Assembly: GCA_045661205.1 (NCBI GenBank)
Contig: JAZRFE010000011.1
Coordinates: forward strand, 1 to 36,950
Direction: 5' to 3'
DNA: 36,950 nucleotides
DNA from: HGM04593 sp045661205
GTDB taxonomy: Bacteria; Bacteroidota; Bacteroidia; Bacteroidales; Bacteroidaceae
The notes under the pieces are model-generated. The model was given only the letters and a program-made list of their open reading frames with translations. It ran no database searches and was not told where the DNA came from. Both the position numbers and the translations under genes were made by a program. Numbering within the stretch: position 1 is the first letter of the stretch; each line of letters opens with the position of its first letter. This document shows, piece after piece, positions 6,747-15,732 of this stretch.

Positions 6747-8261
6747 ATGATAAACGAGGAGAAAAACGAAAAAAAGGAATTGAATGGTTATGAGCGCGCC
6801 GTAAAATATATTGGTGTATTTGGCGGTACTCAGGGCTTTTCCATTCTGCTGGGTATTGCCAAAACCAAGATTGCAACCAAATTGCTGGGTGCTGCCGGTC
6901 TTGGCGTCATAGCGATGTACAACCGTACATTGCAGATGCACAGCGATTTCACCAACCTCAGTTTGTCGTTCAGCGCGGTGCGTCAGATTGCCGAAGCCAA
7001 CGAAGAGGGCAACCGCGAAAAATTGCAGCATTGGGTAAAGGTGTTGCGCAGTTGGACCTTCCTGACGGCTGTGGCGGGAGTACTGCTTTCGCTTGTGCTC
7101 TATCCCTTTATGGGCGAGTGGGTGTTCGAGGGAAATGAGTATTACACTTCGCGTTTCCTGTTACTCTCGCCTGTTGTGGGTTTCATGGCTGTGATAGGTG
7201 GTGAACTTGCCGTTCTCAAGGGTGTGCATAGTCTATATAAAGTGGCAAAGTACACGTTGTGGACTGCTGTTGCCGGGCTTGTTGTCTCGGTACCTTTCTA
7301 CTTGTGCATGGGTATAGCAGGTATATTCCCTTCCATTTTCCTTACCTCTTTTGTGCAGATGGTGGTGTTGCTGTGTTACACCTTGCCGCTTTTCCCCTAT
7401 CGCATAGCTCCCTTCTCACGTAAAGTGTTGCGCGATGGAGTGGATATGGTGAAATTCGGCATAGGATATATTTTTGCCGCAGTAATGGGCTCTTCCTCTA
7501 CATGGTTCATCTGCAAGGTGCTGCTCGAACTTGGAAACGACATGGTTGTGGGTTACTATTCTACTGCGCTTACCTTGATATGTCTGTTGCCCGGAATTTT
7601 GCATGCATCCATCGACTCCGATTACTATCCGCGTCTATCATCGATAAACAAAGATACAAACGCTATGAACAGGATGGTGAACGAACAGGCCGAGGTGCAG
7701 TTGCTCATACAGGCACCTTTGCTCTTGGGTTACTTAGTGGCGTTGCCTCTGCTTGTACCGCTTTTTTACGATGTAGAGCTTATGGTTGCAGTGCCCATGA
7801 CGCAGCTTGCAATGTTTGGAATGTTCATCAGGACCATGACCTATCCAATGTCCTATATCCCGTTGGCTCGCGGCGATTCAAAGGTCTTTATTTTGCAAGA
7901 GGCCATATATGATATTATATACGTGGTGTCAGTGATTGTCGGCTATAAATACTTCGGCCTTTCGGGCGTTGGAGTGGCTGTGGCTGTTGTCTATTTCTTT
8001 GAATGGATTGTAGTCTGTGTGATTGCTTTCCTGAAATATCGGTTCGTATTATCGGCGCAGCTTGTCAAATGTTTTCTGTTGCAGTTACCTGTGTTTCTGC
8101 TGATGCTTTATGTCACTCAGACTGTTGGCGAAGGAGTGGAGTATTGGGCTTATGGTGCCATCATCACACTGTTGTCGGCGCTGTTGTCTTTGTATCTGTT
8201 GTCAAAACGTCTCTCGCTTGTAAAGCATCTGCTGGGGCGTGTGAAGCGTATAATTAAATGA
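6747..8261 (+). CDS. Wzx-type polysaccharide/O-antigen flippase
   Basis: Encodes 504 residues with about 12-14 hydrophobic membrane segments. The N-terminus contains the MOP-superfamily signature ILLGIAKTKIATKLLGAAGL followed by a GVIAMYNRTLQ loop, typical of O-antigen translocases. These proteins move undecaprenyl-linked oligosaccharides from the inner to the outer leaflet of the cytoplasmic membrane. It is divergent from three glycosyltransferases that could build its substrate, and is followed after 7 bases by the M23 gene. The start at 6747 lies 33 bases after the -7 box. Family assignment is firm; the exact lipid-linked substrate is not known. Confidence 0.9.
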   Translation: MINEEKNEKKELNGYERAVKYIGVFGGTQGFSILLGIAKTKIATKLLGAAGLGVIAMYNRTLQMHSDFTNLSLSFSAVRQIAEANEEGNREKLQHWVKVLRSWTFLTAVAGVLLSLVLYPFMGEWVFEGNEYYTSRFLLLSPVVGFMAVIGGELAVLKGVHSLYKVAKYTLWTAVAGLVVSVPFYLCMGIAGIFPSIFLTSFVQMVVLLCYTLPLFPYRIAPFSRKVLRDGVDMVKFGIGYIFAAVMGSSSTWFICKVLLELGNDMVVGYYSTALTLICLLPGILHASIDSDYYPRLSSINKDTNAMNRMVNEQAEVQLLIQAPLLLGYLVALPLLVPLFYDVELMVAVPMTQLAMFGMFIRTMTYPMSYIPLARGDSKVFILQEAIYDIIYVVSVIVGYKYFGLSGVGVAVAVVYFFEWIVVCVIAFLKYRFVLSAQLVKCFLLQLPVFLLMLYVTQTVGEGVEYWAYGAIITLLSALLSLYLLSKRLSLVKHLLGRVKRIIK

Positions 8262-8268
8262 TTCTTTC

Positions 8269-9945
8269 ATGAGGCTTATAACTCTTGTTGCAATATGTTT
8301 TTGTAGTGTCGCGAGTGTCTTTTCAACTGTTCGCGATGCAGAGTTTGCGCTGCCTTTTGATTTTCCTGTACTTTTCAGCGGTAATTTTGCCGAACTGCGC
8401 TCCAACCATTTTCATGGTGGTGTCGATTTCAAGACACAAGGTGTCATTGGCAAGCCTGTGCATGCGGTTGCCGATGGTTATGTGTCGCGTGTTACTGTTG
8501 CCCCCGGAGGCTATGGAAATGCTATGTATGTAACCCATTTCAACGGATATACAACCGTCTACGGCCATCTCGAAAAATTTATGCCTGCCATTGAACGGAT
8601 GGTGCGAGAACGACAGTACAAAGACGAAACTTTTGCGGTGGATATCTCTTTCGGCAAAGACGAATTTCCCGTCAGATGCGGCGATGTCATTTCGCTCAGC
8701 GGAAACACCGGTTATTCCTTCGGCCCCCACCTGCATTTCGAGGTGCGCACGAGTGACGGCAACGAACTTGTGAACCCTCTTTTTTTCTACAAAGAGCATG
8801 TTCGCGACACGAAAGCTCCGCAAGCCTATGCTGTTGCTCTCTATCCGCGACCCGGAAAGGGTGTTGTCGATGGCGGCGAGAAACGCTGCATGCGCAAGCT
8901 CGGTGGCAAAGAGTTGAGCGACACACTGCGTGCTTGGGGCGATGTGGGCTTCGGTATCAAGGCATACGATTATATGGATAACACCTCAAACAACTATGGC
9001 GTCTATCGCATGGAGTTGCTTGTGGATAACTCTCTTATCTTCTCTTCGACAATGGATAGGGTGGCATTCACCGAGAACCGTTTGATAAATGCTTGGGTCG
9101 ATTACGAGGCGCATTATATGCGTGGAGAATGGTTCATGCGCTCCCATCTGCTCGACAATAACCCCTTGCGTCTGCTCTCGGCCGACGGCAATCGCGGCTG
9201 GTTGTGTGTCGATGAAGAACGCCTTTACCGAGTGGAGTATATCCTCTCCGACCTTCATGGCAACGTCAGCCGTTACAAGTTCTATGTCAAGGGTGAACGT
9301 TGCGATGTAAAAGCTGTAAATTCGGGCTCGCAGCAATATTTCCGTTGGGACACCGACAACGAACTACGCGACCTGGGAATGCGCCTTAGAATACCGCGTG
9401 GCGAACTCTTTGAAGATGCCGCATTGCGTGTGGAGCGCACCGAGCAGCCCGACGCTCCGTCGGACAGATACAATTTCAACGGCGTGACGCACCCTTTGTG
9501 GCGCGGTTGCAAACTTGCCATACGTCTGAAAAATCCACCCGTCGAGGGAGTAGAGAAATATTATATAAGAAGTGTGCGCGGTAGCGGGGGCTATGGCATC
9601 GGCGGCGTGTACGAGAATGGTTGGATGAGTGCAAATATCTCTTCGCTTGGCTGTTACGAGGTGGCGATAGACACACTGCCGCCCGTAGTGCGTCCTGTGA
9701 AAGAGAAACAGTGGGGGCGCAGTGCCACACTTTCTTTCTACATGAGCGATAGCGAGACAGGAGTGAAAAGCTACAAAGGATATATCGACGGCAAGTTCCG
9801 TCTCTTCAAGTTCAGCTCCAAGAATGTGCGACTCACATGCGACCTCAAGGCCGAGGGCGTTTCGCGAGGCACACACAGCCTACGTCTTGTAGTTACCGAC
9901 AGAGCCGGCAACGAGACTATCATCGAAAAAATATTTAAATATTAA
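8269..9945 (+). CDS. M23 (LytM-type) metallopeptidase, secreted
   Basis: Encodes 558 residues with an N-terminal signal peptide (about residues 1-19). The LytM zinc ligands are visible as His49 and Asp53 (HGGVD) and His156 (HLH, 154-156), with a further His in the VYGHLEKF segment; the site therefore looks active. The domain covers about residues 45-175. Roughly 380 more residues follow, mostly beta-rich with Ig-like character, as in Bacteroidota homologues. Such enzymes cut peptide cross-links in peptidoglycan in the periplasm. It sits 7 bases after the flippase stop and 12 bases before the C69 peptidase, so these are one transcript. Confidence 0.9.
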   Translation: MRLITLVAICFCSVASVFSTVRDAEFALPFDFPVLFSGNFAELRSNHFHGGVDFKTQGVIGKPVHAVADGYVSRVTVAPGGYGNAMYVTHFNGYTTVYGHLEKFMPAIERMVRERQYKDETFAVDISFGKDEFPVRCGDVISLSGNTGYSFGPHLHFEVRTSDGNELVNPLFFYKEHVRDTKAPQAYAVALYPRPGKGVVDGGEKRCMRKLGGKELSDTLRAWGDVGFGIKAYDYMDNTSNNYGVYRMELLVDNSLIFSSTMDRVAFTENRLINAWVDYEAHYMRGEWFMRSHLLDNNPLRLLSADGNRGWLCVDEERLYRVEYILSDLHGNVSRYKFYVKGERCDVKAVNSGSQQYFRWDTDNELRDLGMRLRIPRGELFEDAALRVERTEQPDAPSDRYNFNGVTHPLWRGCKLAIRLKNPPVEGVEKYYIRSVRGSGGYGIGGVYENGWMSANISSLGCYEVAIDTLPPVVRPVKEKQWGRSATLSFYMSDSETGVKSYKGYIDGKFRLFKFSSKNVRLTCDLKAEGVSRGTHSLRLVVTDRAGNETIIEKIFKY

Positions 9946-9957
9946 TTATATACGACT

Positions 9958-11604
9958 ATGAAAAAAATCTTTTTGACAATGTTTGCCCTCGTGCTGCTGA
10001 CATCTGCTGCCGAGGCATGCACAAACTTCCTGGTGGGCAAAAAGGCTTCGGCTGACGGCTCGGTGTTTATAACTTACAGTTGCGACAGCTACGGAATGAA
10101 CGGATTTCTTTACCACTTCCCTGCCGCTGTACACCCCGAGGGTGCTATGCGCGACCTCTACGATTGGGAAGAGCAACGCTACTTGGGTTCTATCCCCGAG
10201 GCACGTCAGACATACAATGTCATCGGTAACATCAACGAGTTTCAGGTGGCTATTGCCGAGACCACTTTCGGTGGTCGCGAAGAGCTTGTGGATACCACAG
10301 GACTCATGGACTATGGTAGCTTGATGCACGTGGCACTTCAGCGTTCAAAGACAGCGCGTGAGGCTATCGAGGTTATAACTTCGCTCTGCAACGAGTATGG
10401 CTATTGCAGTTCGGGCGAGAGCTTCTCTATCGCCGACCCCGACGAGGCATGGATTCTCGAAATTGTAGGTAAGGGCGGAATTGAAAAGGGTGCTGTGTGG
10501 GTAGCAGTGCGCATTCCCGATGATTGCATCTCGGCTCACGCCAACCAGTCGCGCATACACAAATTCAACATGAAGGACAAAGAGAATGTGATGTATGCAA
10601 AGGATGTTGTCTCTTTTGCTCGCAAACAGGGCTACTTCTCGGGCAAAGACGAGGATTTTAACTTTGCAGCGGCATACTGTCCCTTCGACTTTGGTGGCTT
10701 GCGCTACTGCGATGCTCGTGTGTGGAGCTTCTTCAATATGTTCGGTGAGGAGGATATGAACAAATATCTCGACTGGGCAAAGGGTGACCCCACAGCAACA
10801 GCAATTCCTCTCTACATGAAACCCAAAAAGCCCCTCTCGTTGCAGGATGTTCAGAACGGTATGCGCGACCACTACGAAGGCACTCCTTTTGATCTTTCGG
10901 GTGAGCTTGGCGGTGGAATGTTCGACATGCCCTATCGTCTCTCGCCTCTCAGCTTCGAGGTCGATGGCGTGAAGTATTTCAACGAGCGTCCCATCTCCAC
11001 ATTCCAGTCGGCATTTGTCTTTGTCGCTCAGATGCGTCGCTCATTGCCCGACGCTGTTGGTGGTGTGCTGTGGTTCGGTTGCGACGATGCCGACATGATG
11101 ATTTACACTCCCGTATACTGCTGCACCGACCGCGTACCCGACTGCTATGCTCAGGAGTATGCCGACCCCGTTACTTTCTCATGGAAATCATCATATTGGG
11201 TGTTCAACTGGGTAGCAAACATGGTCTATCCCAAATACTCTATGGTAATCGACGACCTGCGCCGTGTGCAGCGTGGTTTCGAGAACCGCACCATCGAGGA
11301 GTGTAAGGCTCTTGAGGCCGAGGTTGCGAAAAACTATAAAAGCTCGCCTGCATATTCTAAAAAGGTGCTTACCGACTATACATGTCGCGTAGCCGAGGAT
11401 GCCCTTGCCGAGTGGAAAAAGTTTGCCGAGTATATGATCGTGAAATACAACGACTTCACCATCAAGCCCGAGAAGAATGGCAAGTTCGAGCGCACTCCTT
11501 CGGGCGTAGGAGCCACAGTGAAACGCCCCGGATACCCCAAGGCATATTTGAAGGAATATGTTAAACAGACAGGCGATAAATATGTTATTCCTGCTAACAA
11601 GTAA
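9958..11604 (+). CDS. C69 family dipeptidase (secreted Ntn hydrolase)
   Basis: Encodes 548 residues. A signal peptide runs to AEA at residues 18-20, and the next residue is Cys21 in the motif CTNFLVGKKASADGS, which is the N-terminal nucleophile of C69/PepD-type Ntn hydrolases. Signal peptidase cleavage would thus expose the catalytic cysteine directly. Other family motifs are SYDSYG-like SCDSYGMNG (about 40-48), FQVAIAETTFGG and DPDEAWILEIVGKGG. Members cleave dipeptides. It shares an operon with the flippase and the M23 endopeptidase and has normal length. A lipobox is not evident. The substrate could be peptidoglycan-derived or dietary peptides. Confidence 0.93.
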   Translation: MKKIFLTMFALVLLTSAAEACTNFLVGKKASADGSVFITYSCDSYGMNGFLYHFPAAVHPEGAMRDLYDWEEQRYLGSIPEARQTYNVIGNINEFQVAIAETTFGGREELVDTTGLMDYGSLMHVALQRSKTAREAIEVITSLCNEYGYCSSGESFSIADPDEAWILEIVGKGGIEKGAVWVAVRIPDDCISAHANQSRIHKFNMKDKENVMYAKDVVSFARKQGYFSGKDEDFNFAAAYCPFDFGGLRYCDARVWSFFNMFGEEDMNKYLDWAKGDPTATAIPLYMKPKKPLSLQDVQNGMRDHYEGTPFDLSGELGGGMFDMPYRLSPLSFEVDGVKYFNERPISTFQSAFVFVAQMRRSLPDAVGGVLWFGCDDADMMIYTPVYCCTDRVPDCYAQEYADPVTFSWKSSYWVFNWVANMVYPKYSMVIDDLRRVQRGFENRTIEECKALEAEVAKNYKSSPAYSKKVLTDYTCRVAEDALAEWKKFAEYMIVKYNDFTIKPEKNGKFERTPSGVGATVKRPGYPKAYLKEYVKQTGDKYVIPANK

Positions 11605-11616
11605 AAAAATATTTTG

Positions 11617-11624
11617 TACATTTG
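11617..11624 (+). promoter_or_regulatory. -7 box of the phosphohexomutase promoter
   Basis: TACATTTG follows the C69 stop by 12 bases and lies 29 bases before the ATG at 11653. The -33 element is poor. It supports the start at 11653 rather than the upstream in-frame ATG at 11614, which lies before the promoter box. Confidence 0.6.
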
Positions 11625-11652
11625 TGCAGAAATTCAAATTATAAAAAATATC

Positions 11653-13392
11653 ATGGATAACGAATTGATTAAAATGGTGACAGAAAAGGCCAACGAGTGG
11701 CTTTCACCTGCATACGATGAAGAGACACGCAAAGAGGTTCAGGCTATGCTTGATAGCGATGATAAGACTGCTCTTGTCGATGCTTTCTACAAAGAATTGG
11801 AATTTGGAACAGGTGGCTTGCGCGGTATCATGGGTGCCGGTAGCAACCGTATGAACATATATACTGTTGGTAAGGCAACACAGGGCTTGGCAAACTACCT
11901 TAACGAGTGTTTCAAGGAGCTTGAGCAGATTTCAGTTGTTGTGGGTCACGACTGCCGTAACAACAGCCGTCTGTTTGCAGAGATTTCTGCCAACATCTTC
12001 TCGGCTAACGGCATCAAGGTATATCTTTTCGAGGATCTTCGTCCCACACCCGAAATTTCTTTTGCAATACGTCACCTTGGTTGCCAGAGCGGTGTGAATA
12101 TCACAGCCAGCCACAACCCCAAGGAGTACAACGGTTACAAAGCCTACTGGGATGATGGCGCACAGATGCTTGCACCCCACGATGTAAATACTATCAAACA
12201 CGTAGAGAGCGTAAAGGTCGAGGATATTAAGTTCCAGGGTAACCCCGAACTTATCGAGGTTATTGGCGAGGATGTAGATAATGTATTCCTCGATGAGGTT
12301 AAGACTCTTATCATCGATCCCGAGGTTATCGCACGCCACAAGGATCTTAAGATTGTGTACACTCCCATCCACGGTTGTGGTCGCGTACTTATTCCCTCGT
12401 CGTTGCGTCGTTGGGGCTTCGAGGATATCCACTGCGTAGAGGAGCAGATGGTTAAGGATGGTAATTTCCCCACAGTAATCTCTCCCAACCCCGAGAACCC
12501 CGAGGCTATGACTATGGCTATAAACCTTGCAAAGGAGATTGATGCCGACCTTGTGATGGCTTCCGACCCCGATGCCGACCGTTTGGCTATCTCTTGCAAG
12601 AACAGCAATGGCGAGTGGATGATTATCAACGGTAACCAGACCTGTATGATGTTCCTCTACTACATCATTACACAGTACACTAAGCTCGGCAAGATGACAG
12701 GCAAAGAGTTTGTTGTGAAGACAATCGTTACAACAGAGGTTATTAAGAATATCGCCGAGAAGAACAACCTCAAGATGTACGACTGCTACACCGGTTTCAA
12801 ATGGATTGCTAAGGTTATTCGCGACAACGAGGGTATAGCAAAATATATCGGTGGTGGTGAAGAGAGCTTCGGCTTCCTTGCCGAGGACTTCTGCCGCGAC
12901 AAGGATGCAGTTTCGGCTTGTAGCCTCATTGCCGAGGTTGCTGCTTGGGCAAAGGACAACGGTAAGACTCTCTATGAGCTTCTGCTCGACATTTATGTAG
13001 AGTATGGCTTCTCTAAGGAGATTACAGTGAATGTTGTTAAGCCCGGAAAGAGCGGTGCCGACGAAATCCGTCAGATGATGGAGAACTTCCGTGCTAATCC
13101 TCTTAAGGAGATGGCAGGCGAGAAGGTTGCTTGCTACAAAGACTTCAAGGCTATGAAGCAGACCGATATTAACGGTAACGTTACTGATATTGACATGCCC
13201 GAGCCCTCTAACGTACTCCAGTACTTCACCGAGAGCGGTCACAAAGTGTCGGTACGTCCTTCGGGAACCGAGCCTAAGATTAAGTTCTATATGGAGGCTA
13301 AGGCTACAATGAACAGCCGCGAGGATGTCATTGCTGCAACAGCTGCTGCCGATGCTGTAATTGAGCAGATGAAGCAGGCTATGGGTATCTGA
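11653..13392 (+). CDS. Phosphoglucomutase/phosphomannomutase (alpha-D-phosphohexomutase)
   Basis: Encodes 579 residues from MDNELIKMVTEKANEWLSPA. The phosphorylated active-site serine is Ser153 in TASHNPKEYNGYK. The Mg-binding loop is SDPDADRLAI, the sugar-binding loop is GGGEESFGFLAEDF and the phosphate-binding loop is RPSGTEPKIKFY; all four family motifs are intact. It interconverts hexose-1- and hexose-6-phosphates in the cytosol, supplying nucleotide-sugar precursors for glycan synthesis and glycogen. The length and the early GTGGLRG motif match the long Bacteroidota/PGM2-like group. It is monocistronic, between its own -7 box and a strong terminator. A pgm-like symbol is withheld because the preferred sugar is not readable. 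Confidence 0.95.
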   Translation: MDNELIKMVTEKANEWLSPAYDEETRKEVQAMLDSDDKTALVDAFYKELEFGTGGLRGIMGAGSNRMNIYTVGKATQGLANYLNECFKELEQISVVVGHDCRNNSRLFAEISANIFSANGIKVYLFEDLRPTPEISFAIRHLGCQSGVNITASHNPKEYNGYKAYWDDGAQMLAPHDVNTIKHVESVKVEDIKFQGNPELIEVIGEDVDNVFLDEVKTLIIDPEVIARHKDLKIVYTPIHGCGRVLIPSSLRRWGFEDIHCVEEQMVKDGNFPTVISPNPENPEAMTMAINLAKEIDADLVMASDPDADRLAISCKNSNGEWMIINGNQTCMMFLYYIITQYTKLGKMTGKEFVVKTIVTTEVIKNIAEKNNLKMYDCYTGFKWIAKVIRDNEGIAKYIGGGEESFGFLAEDFCRDKDAVSACSLIAEVAAWAKDNGKTLYELLLDIYVEYGFSKEITVNVVKPGKSGADEIRQMMENFRANPLKEMAGEKVACYKDFKAMKQTDINGNVTDIDMPEPSNVLQYFTESGHKVSVRPSGTEPKIKFYMEAKATMNSREDVIAATAAADAVIEQMKQAMGI

Positions 13393-13410
13393 TAAATAGT
13401 TTCATAATAT

Positions 13411-13450
13411 AAAAGCAGAAAGTCGGGAGTACGCCCGACTTTCTGCTTTT
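13411..13450 (+). terminator. Terminator of the phosphohexomutase gene
   Basis: A 17-bp perfect stem (13411-13427 with 13434-13450) closes a 6-base loop, ending in TTTT. It lies 18 bases after the stop codon. Confidence 0.88.
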
Positions 13451-13463
13451 ATGGTGGGGGTAC

Positions 13464-13501
13464 AAAAAAATCGGCAAGGCTTGTGCCCTGCCGATTTTTT
13501 T
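13464..13501 (-). terminator. Terminator of the RNase G gene
   Basis: The arms AAAAAAATCGGCA and TGCCGATTTTTTT enclose an inner GGC/GCC stem with one A-C mismatch. The T-run on both strands makes it usable in either direction. It ends 13 bases from the rng stop. Confidence 0.8.
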
Positions 13502-13514
13502 CAGTGTGTAGAAA

Positions 13515-15095
13515 TTATTTCATTTCCGTTTCCTCTTTCATGTCCAGCTCCTTGCCGTCCGAGTCGTAGAAACGATATTCGAGGAACGCAAGGCTCTGGT
13601 CGGGGATTATTCTCAGGCCGAAGCCGTATTTCAATTGCCATTTTCTATATGTAGAGATTACTCCCTTATCTTTGATGTAAGCAGCTACATACGGATGTAT
13701 GTGCAGTTTGAATTTCTTTATCCCGATGGTGTTTACCAATGTGTCAATTTTACTCTCAAGAGTTTCGGTGAAGAGTATTGACGAACGCACCTTGCCTTTT
13801 CCGAAACATGTGGGGCACACCTCTTCTACCGGCATGTCTATTGCAGGACGCACTCGCTGGCGGGTTATCTGCATCAGTCCGAACTTGCTCAAAGGCAGGA
13901 TGTTGTGCTTTGCGCGGTCGCTTTCCATGTTTTGCACCATGCGCTCGTAGAGAATCTGACGGTTCTCCGACTTATCCATGTCTATGAAGTCTACGACAAT
14001 GATACCACCCATGTCGCGCAGTCGCAACTGACGTGCAAGCTCGTTGGCTGCTCCCAAGTTCACCTCAAGGGCATTCTCCTCTTGTGTGCTTGCGTTGTTG
14101 CGCGAACGGTTGCCGCTGTTCACATCCACCACGTGCAGCGCTTCGGTGTGTTCTATTACAAGGTATGCTCCGCCTTTGTACGAAACAATCTTTCCAAACG
14201 ACGATTTTATCTGTTTTGTTATGCCGAAATTGTCGAATATCGGCAGTTCGCCTTTGTATAGCTTTACAATGTTCTTGTATTCGGGTGCAATGAGTGATAC
14301 GTAATCGAGAATTTCGTTGTACGTGTTTACGTCGTTTACGTATATGTTCTCATAAGAGGGGTTGAAGAGGTCGCGCAACAGTGCAGTTGTGCGGTTCGAC
14401 TCTTCGTGAACAAGGGTAGGGGGCTTGGTTGCTCTCTGTGTCTTGCCGACCATCGTCTCCCATGCTGCTACGAGTGTGCGCAGTTCGCTGTCTAGCTCTG
14501 CCACGCGTTTGCCTTCGGCTACCGTGCGTACGATTATTCCGAAGTTCTTGGGCTTTATGCTCTGCAACAGCTGTTTCAAGCGTGTGCGCTCCTCGGGGGA
14601 TTTTATTTTTGATGATACGGATACTTTGTCCTCGAAGGGTATAAGTATCAAGAAACGGCCTGCAAATGAGAGCTCGCCTGTCAGACGTGGCCCTTTTGTG
14701 TTGATGGGCTCTTTGGTTATTTGTACAAGTATCTCCTGCCCTGTTTCCAATGCATCCGAAATGTTACCTTCTTTTCCTTTCTCGGGCATTATCGACGCCT
14801 TTGAGATGGGGAAATTCTTTTTTCTGTCGCTGGTGATTTGTTTCAGATACTTCTTTACAGAGTAAAATTGTGAACCTAAATCGAGATAGTGAAGAAATGC
14901 TTCTTTGCCCGAACCTACATCTACGAAACAGGCATTCAGCCCGGGCATTATCTTCTTGACACGCCCCAGGTATATGTTGCCTACCGTAAACGATACGTTC
15001 TGCTCCTCTTTGTGGAACTCCATCAGCAACTTGTCTTCTGTGATGGCGATGGATACCTCCTGAGGCTGAACGTTGATAAAAAGTTCGCTTGTCAC
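13515..15095 (-). CDS. rng: Ribonuclease G/E family endoribonuclease
   Basis: Encodes 526 residues from a GTG start at 15095 ((M)TSELFINVQPQEVSIAI). The N-terminal S1-like domain includes GNIYLGRVKKIMPGLNACFV (about 39-58). The catalytic Mg ligands of the DNase I-like domain are Asp324 (HVVDVNSG) and Asp369 (GIIVVDFIDMD). The zinc-link motif CPTC is at 427-430. The length fits RNase G; the disordered degradosome tail of RNase E is absent. The enzyme matures rRNA and turns over mRNA in the cytosol. It lies downstream of HU and the small mS38-like gene; a hairpin at 15187-15238 separates them, and no clear promoter of its own was found. Confidence 0.95.
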   Translation of the reverse strand: MTSELFINVQPQEVSIAITEDKLLMEFHKEEQNVSFTVGNIYLGRVKKIMPGLNACFVDVGSGKEAFLHYLDLGSQFYSVKKYLKQITSDRKKNFPISKASIMPEKGKEGNISDALETGQEILVQITKEPINTKGPRLTGELSFAGRFLILIPFEDKVSVSSKIKSPEERTRLKQLLQSIKPKNFGIIVRTVAEGKRVAELDSELRTLVAAWETMVGKTQRATKPPTLVHEESNRTTALLRDLFNPSYENIYVNDVNTYNEILDYVSLIAPEYKNIVKLYKGELPIFDNFGITKQIKSSFGKIVSYKGGAYLVIEHTEALHVVDVNSGNRSRNNASTQEENALEVNLGAANELARQLRLRDMGGIIVVDFIDMDKSENRQILYERMVQNMESDRAKHNILPLSKFGLMQITRQRVRPAIDMPVEEVCPTCFGKGKVRSSILFTETLESKIDTLVNTIGIKKFKLHIHPYVAAYIKDKGVISTYRKWQLKYGFGLRIIPDQSLAFLEYRFYDSDGKELDMKEETEMK

Positions 15096-15186
15096 TATTT
15101 TGTTTGTTTTTTAGGTTATTTACAGTCATCTTTCTGTCAAGGCGTGACTTTCTCCTTTTTGGGGTTGGGGTTTACTTTTAAAACAA

Positions 15187-15238
15187 AGAACAAACTTGAA
15201 AAGTCTATTAATATAATTTTCTCTTGCAAGTTTGTTCT
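15187..15238 (-). terminator. Candidate terminator after the mS38-like gene
   Basis: A 12-bp perfect inverted repeat (15187-15198 with 15227-15238) has a 28-base AT-rich centre that can pair further. It lies 31 bases after the small-protein stop. A T-rich tract follows on both sides, the longer one on the plus strand. It may be a partial terminator that lets some transcripts reach rng. Confidence 0.5.
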
Positions 15239-15268
15239 CTATTTTTTTGTTTAGGGGTAATAGGCTAA

Positions 15269-15361
15269 TTACTTTTTGCTCTTGTGCCTATTCTTTCTCA
15301 ATCTTTTTTTACGCTTGTGCGTAGACATCTTATGTCTTTTTTTCTTTTTACCGCTGGGCAT
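15269..15361 (-). CDS. AURKAIP1/COX24 (mS38-like) domain small basic protein, 30 aa
   Basis: A 30-residue frame starting MPSGKKKKRHKMSTHKRK and ending in NRHKSKK, nearly all Lys, Arg and His. It matches the very short, highly conserved Bacteroidota protein annotated as an AURKAIP1/COX24 domain protein, related to the C-terminal part of mitochondrial ribosomal protein mS38. A ribosomal or rRNA-binding role is therefore likely but is inference. It lies 30 bases after the HU stop on the same strand, with rng next, so it is probably co-transcribed with HU. It is short enough to be missed by gene callers. Confidence 0.88.
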   Translation of the reverse strand: MPSGKKKKRHKMSTHKRKKRLRKNRHKSKK

Positions 15362-15391
15362 AGTTAATAAATTGTTTTATGAATACTTATG

Positions 15392-15670
15392 TTACTTATT
15401 TTTTACTTCCTGAATGAATGTCTTTGCGGGTTTGAAGGCGGGTATGTTGTGAGCAGGAATGATGAGTGTTGTCTCCTTGTGTATATCACGCGCTGTTTTC
15501 TCTGCTCTCTCCTTAATGATGAAGCTACCGAATCCGCGAAGGTATACGGGCTCCTGATTAACCAAAGACTCCTTAACAACCTCCATGAATGTCTCAACAG
15601 TAGAAAGTACAACCGCTTTCTCGATACCGGTCTTCTTTGCTATTTCATTTACAACCTCTGCTTTTGTCAT
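15392..15670 (-). CDS. HU-family DNA-binding protein
   Basis: Encodes 92 residues, the normal HU/IHF length. The fold is visible as MTKAEVVNEIAKKTGIEKAV (helix pair), then VYLRGFGSFIIKERAEKTAR (beta-arm start), then IPAHNIPAFKPAKTFIQEVK (arm end and C-terminal helix). It binds and bends DNA as a dimer and packages the nucleoid. It is the first gene of a probable HU - mS38-like unit, with the TATATTTG box 55 bases upstream. HU and IHF cannot be separated from sequence alone here. Confidence 0.95.
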   Translation of the reverse strand: MTKAEVVNEIAKKTGIEKAVVLSTVETFMEVVKESLVNQEPVYLRGFGSFIIKERAEKTARDIHKETTLIIPAHNIPAFKPAKTFIQEVKNK

Positions 15671-15724
15671 TGTTTTATCTATATTTTAAGTTCTACTAAA
15701 AAAAATCTCTTCGATTTCGGATTG

Positions 15725-15732
15725 CAAATATA
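15725..15732 (-). promoter_or_regulatory. -7 box of the HU gene promoter
   Basis: TATATTTG on the minus strand, 55 bases before the HU ATG, fits TAnnTTTG. The -33 element is weak. Confidence 0.55.

Noticed and set aside
11932..13242. 436-residue open frame antisense to the phosphohexomutase gene
   Set aside because: The sense frame has every family motif. The antisense frame has no recognisable domain and arises from the codon bias of the sense strand.
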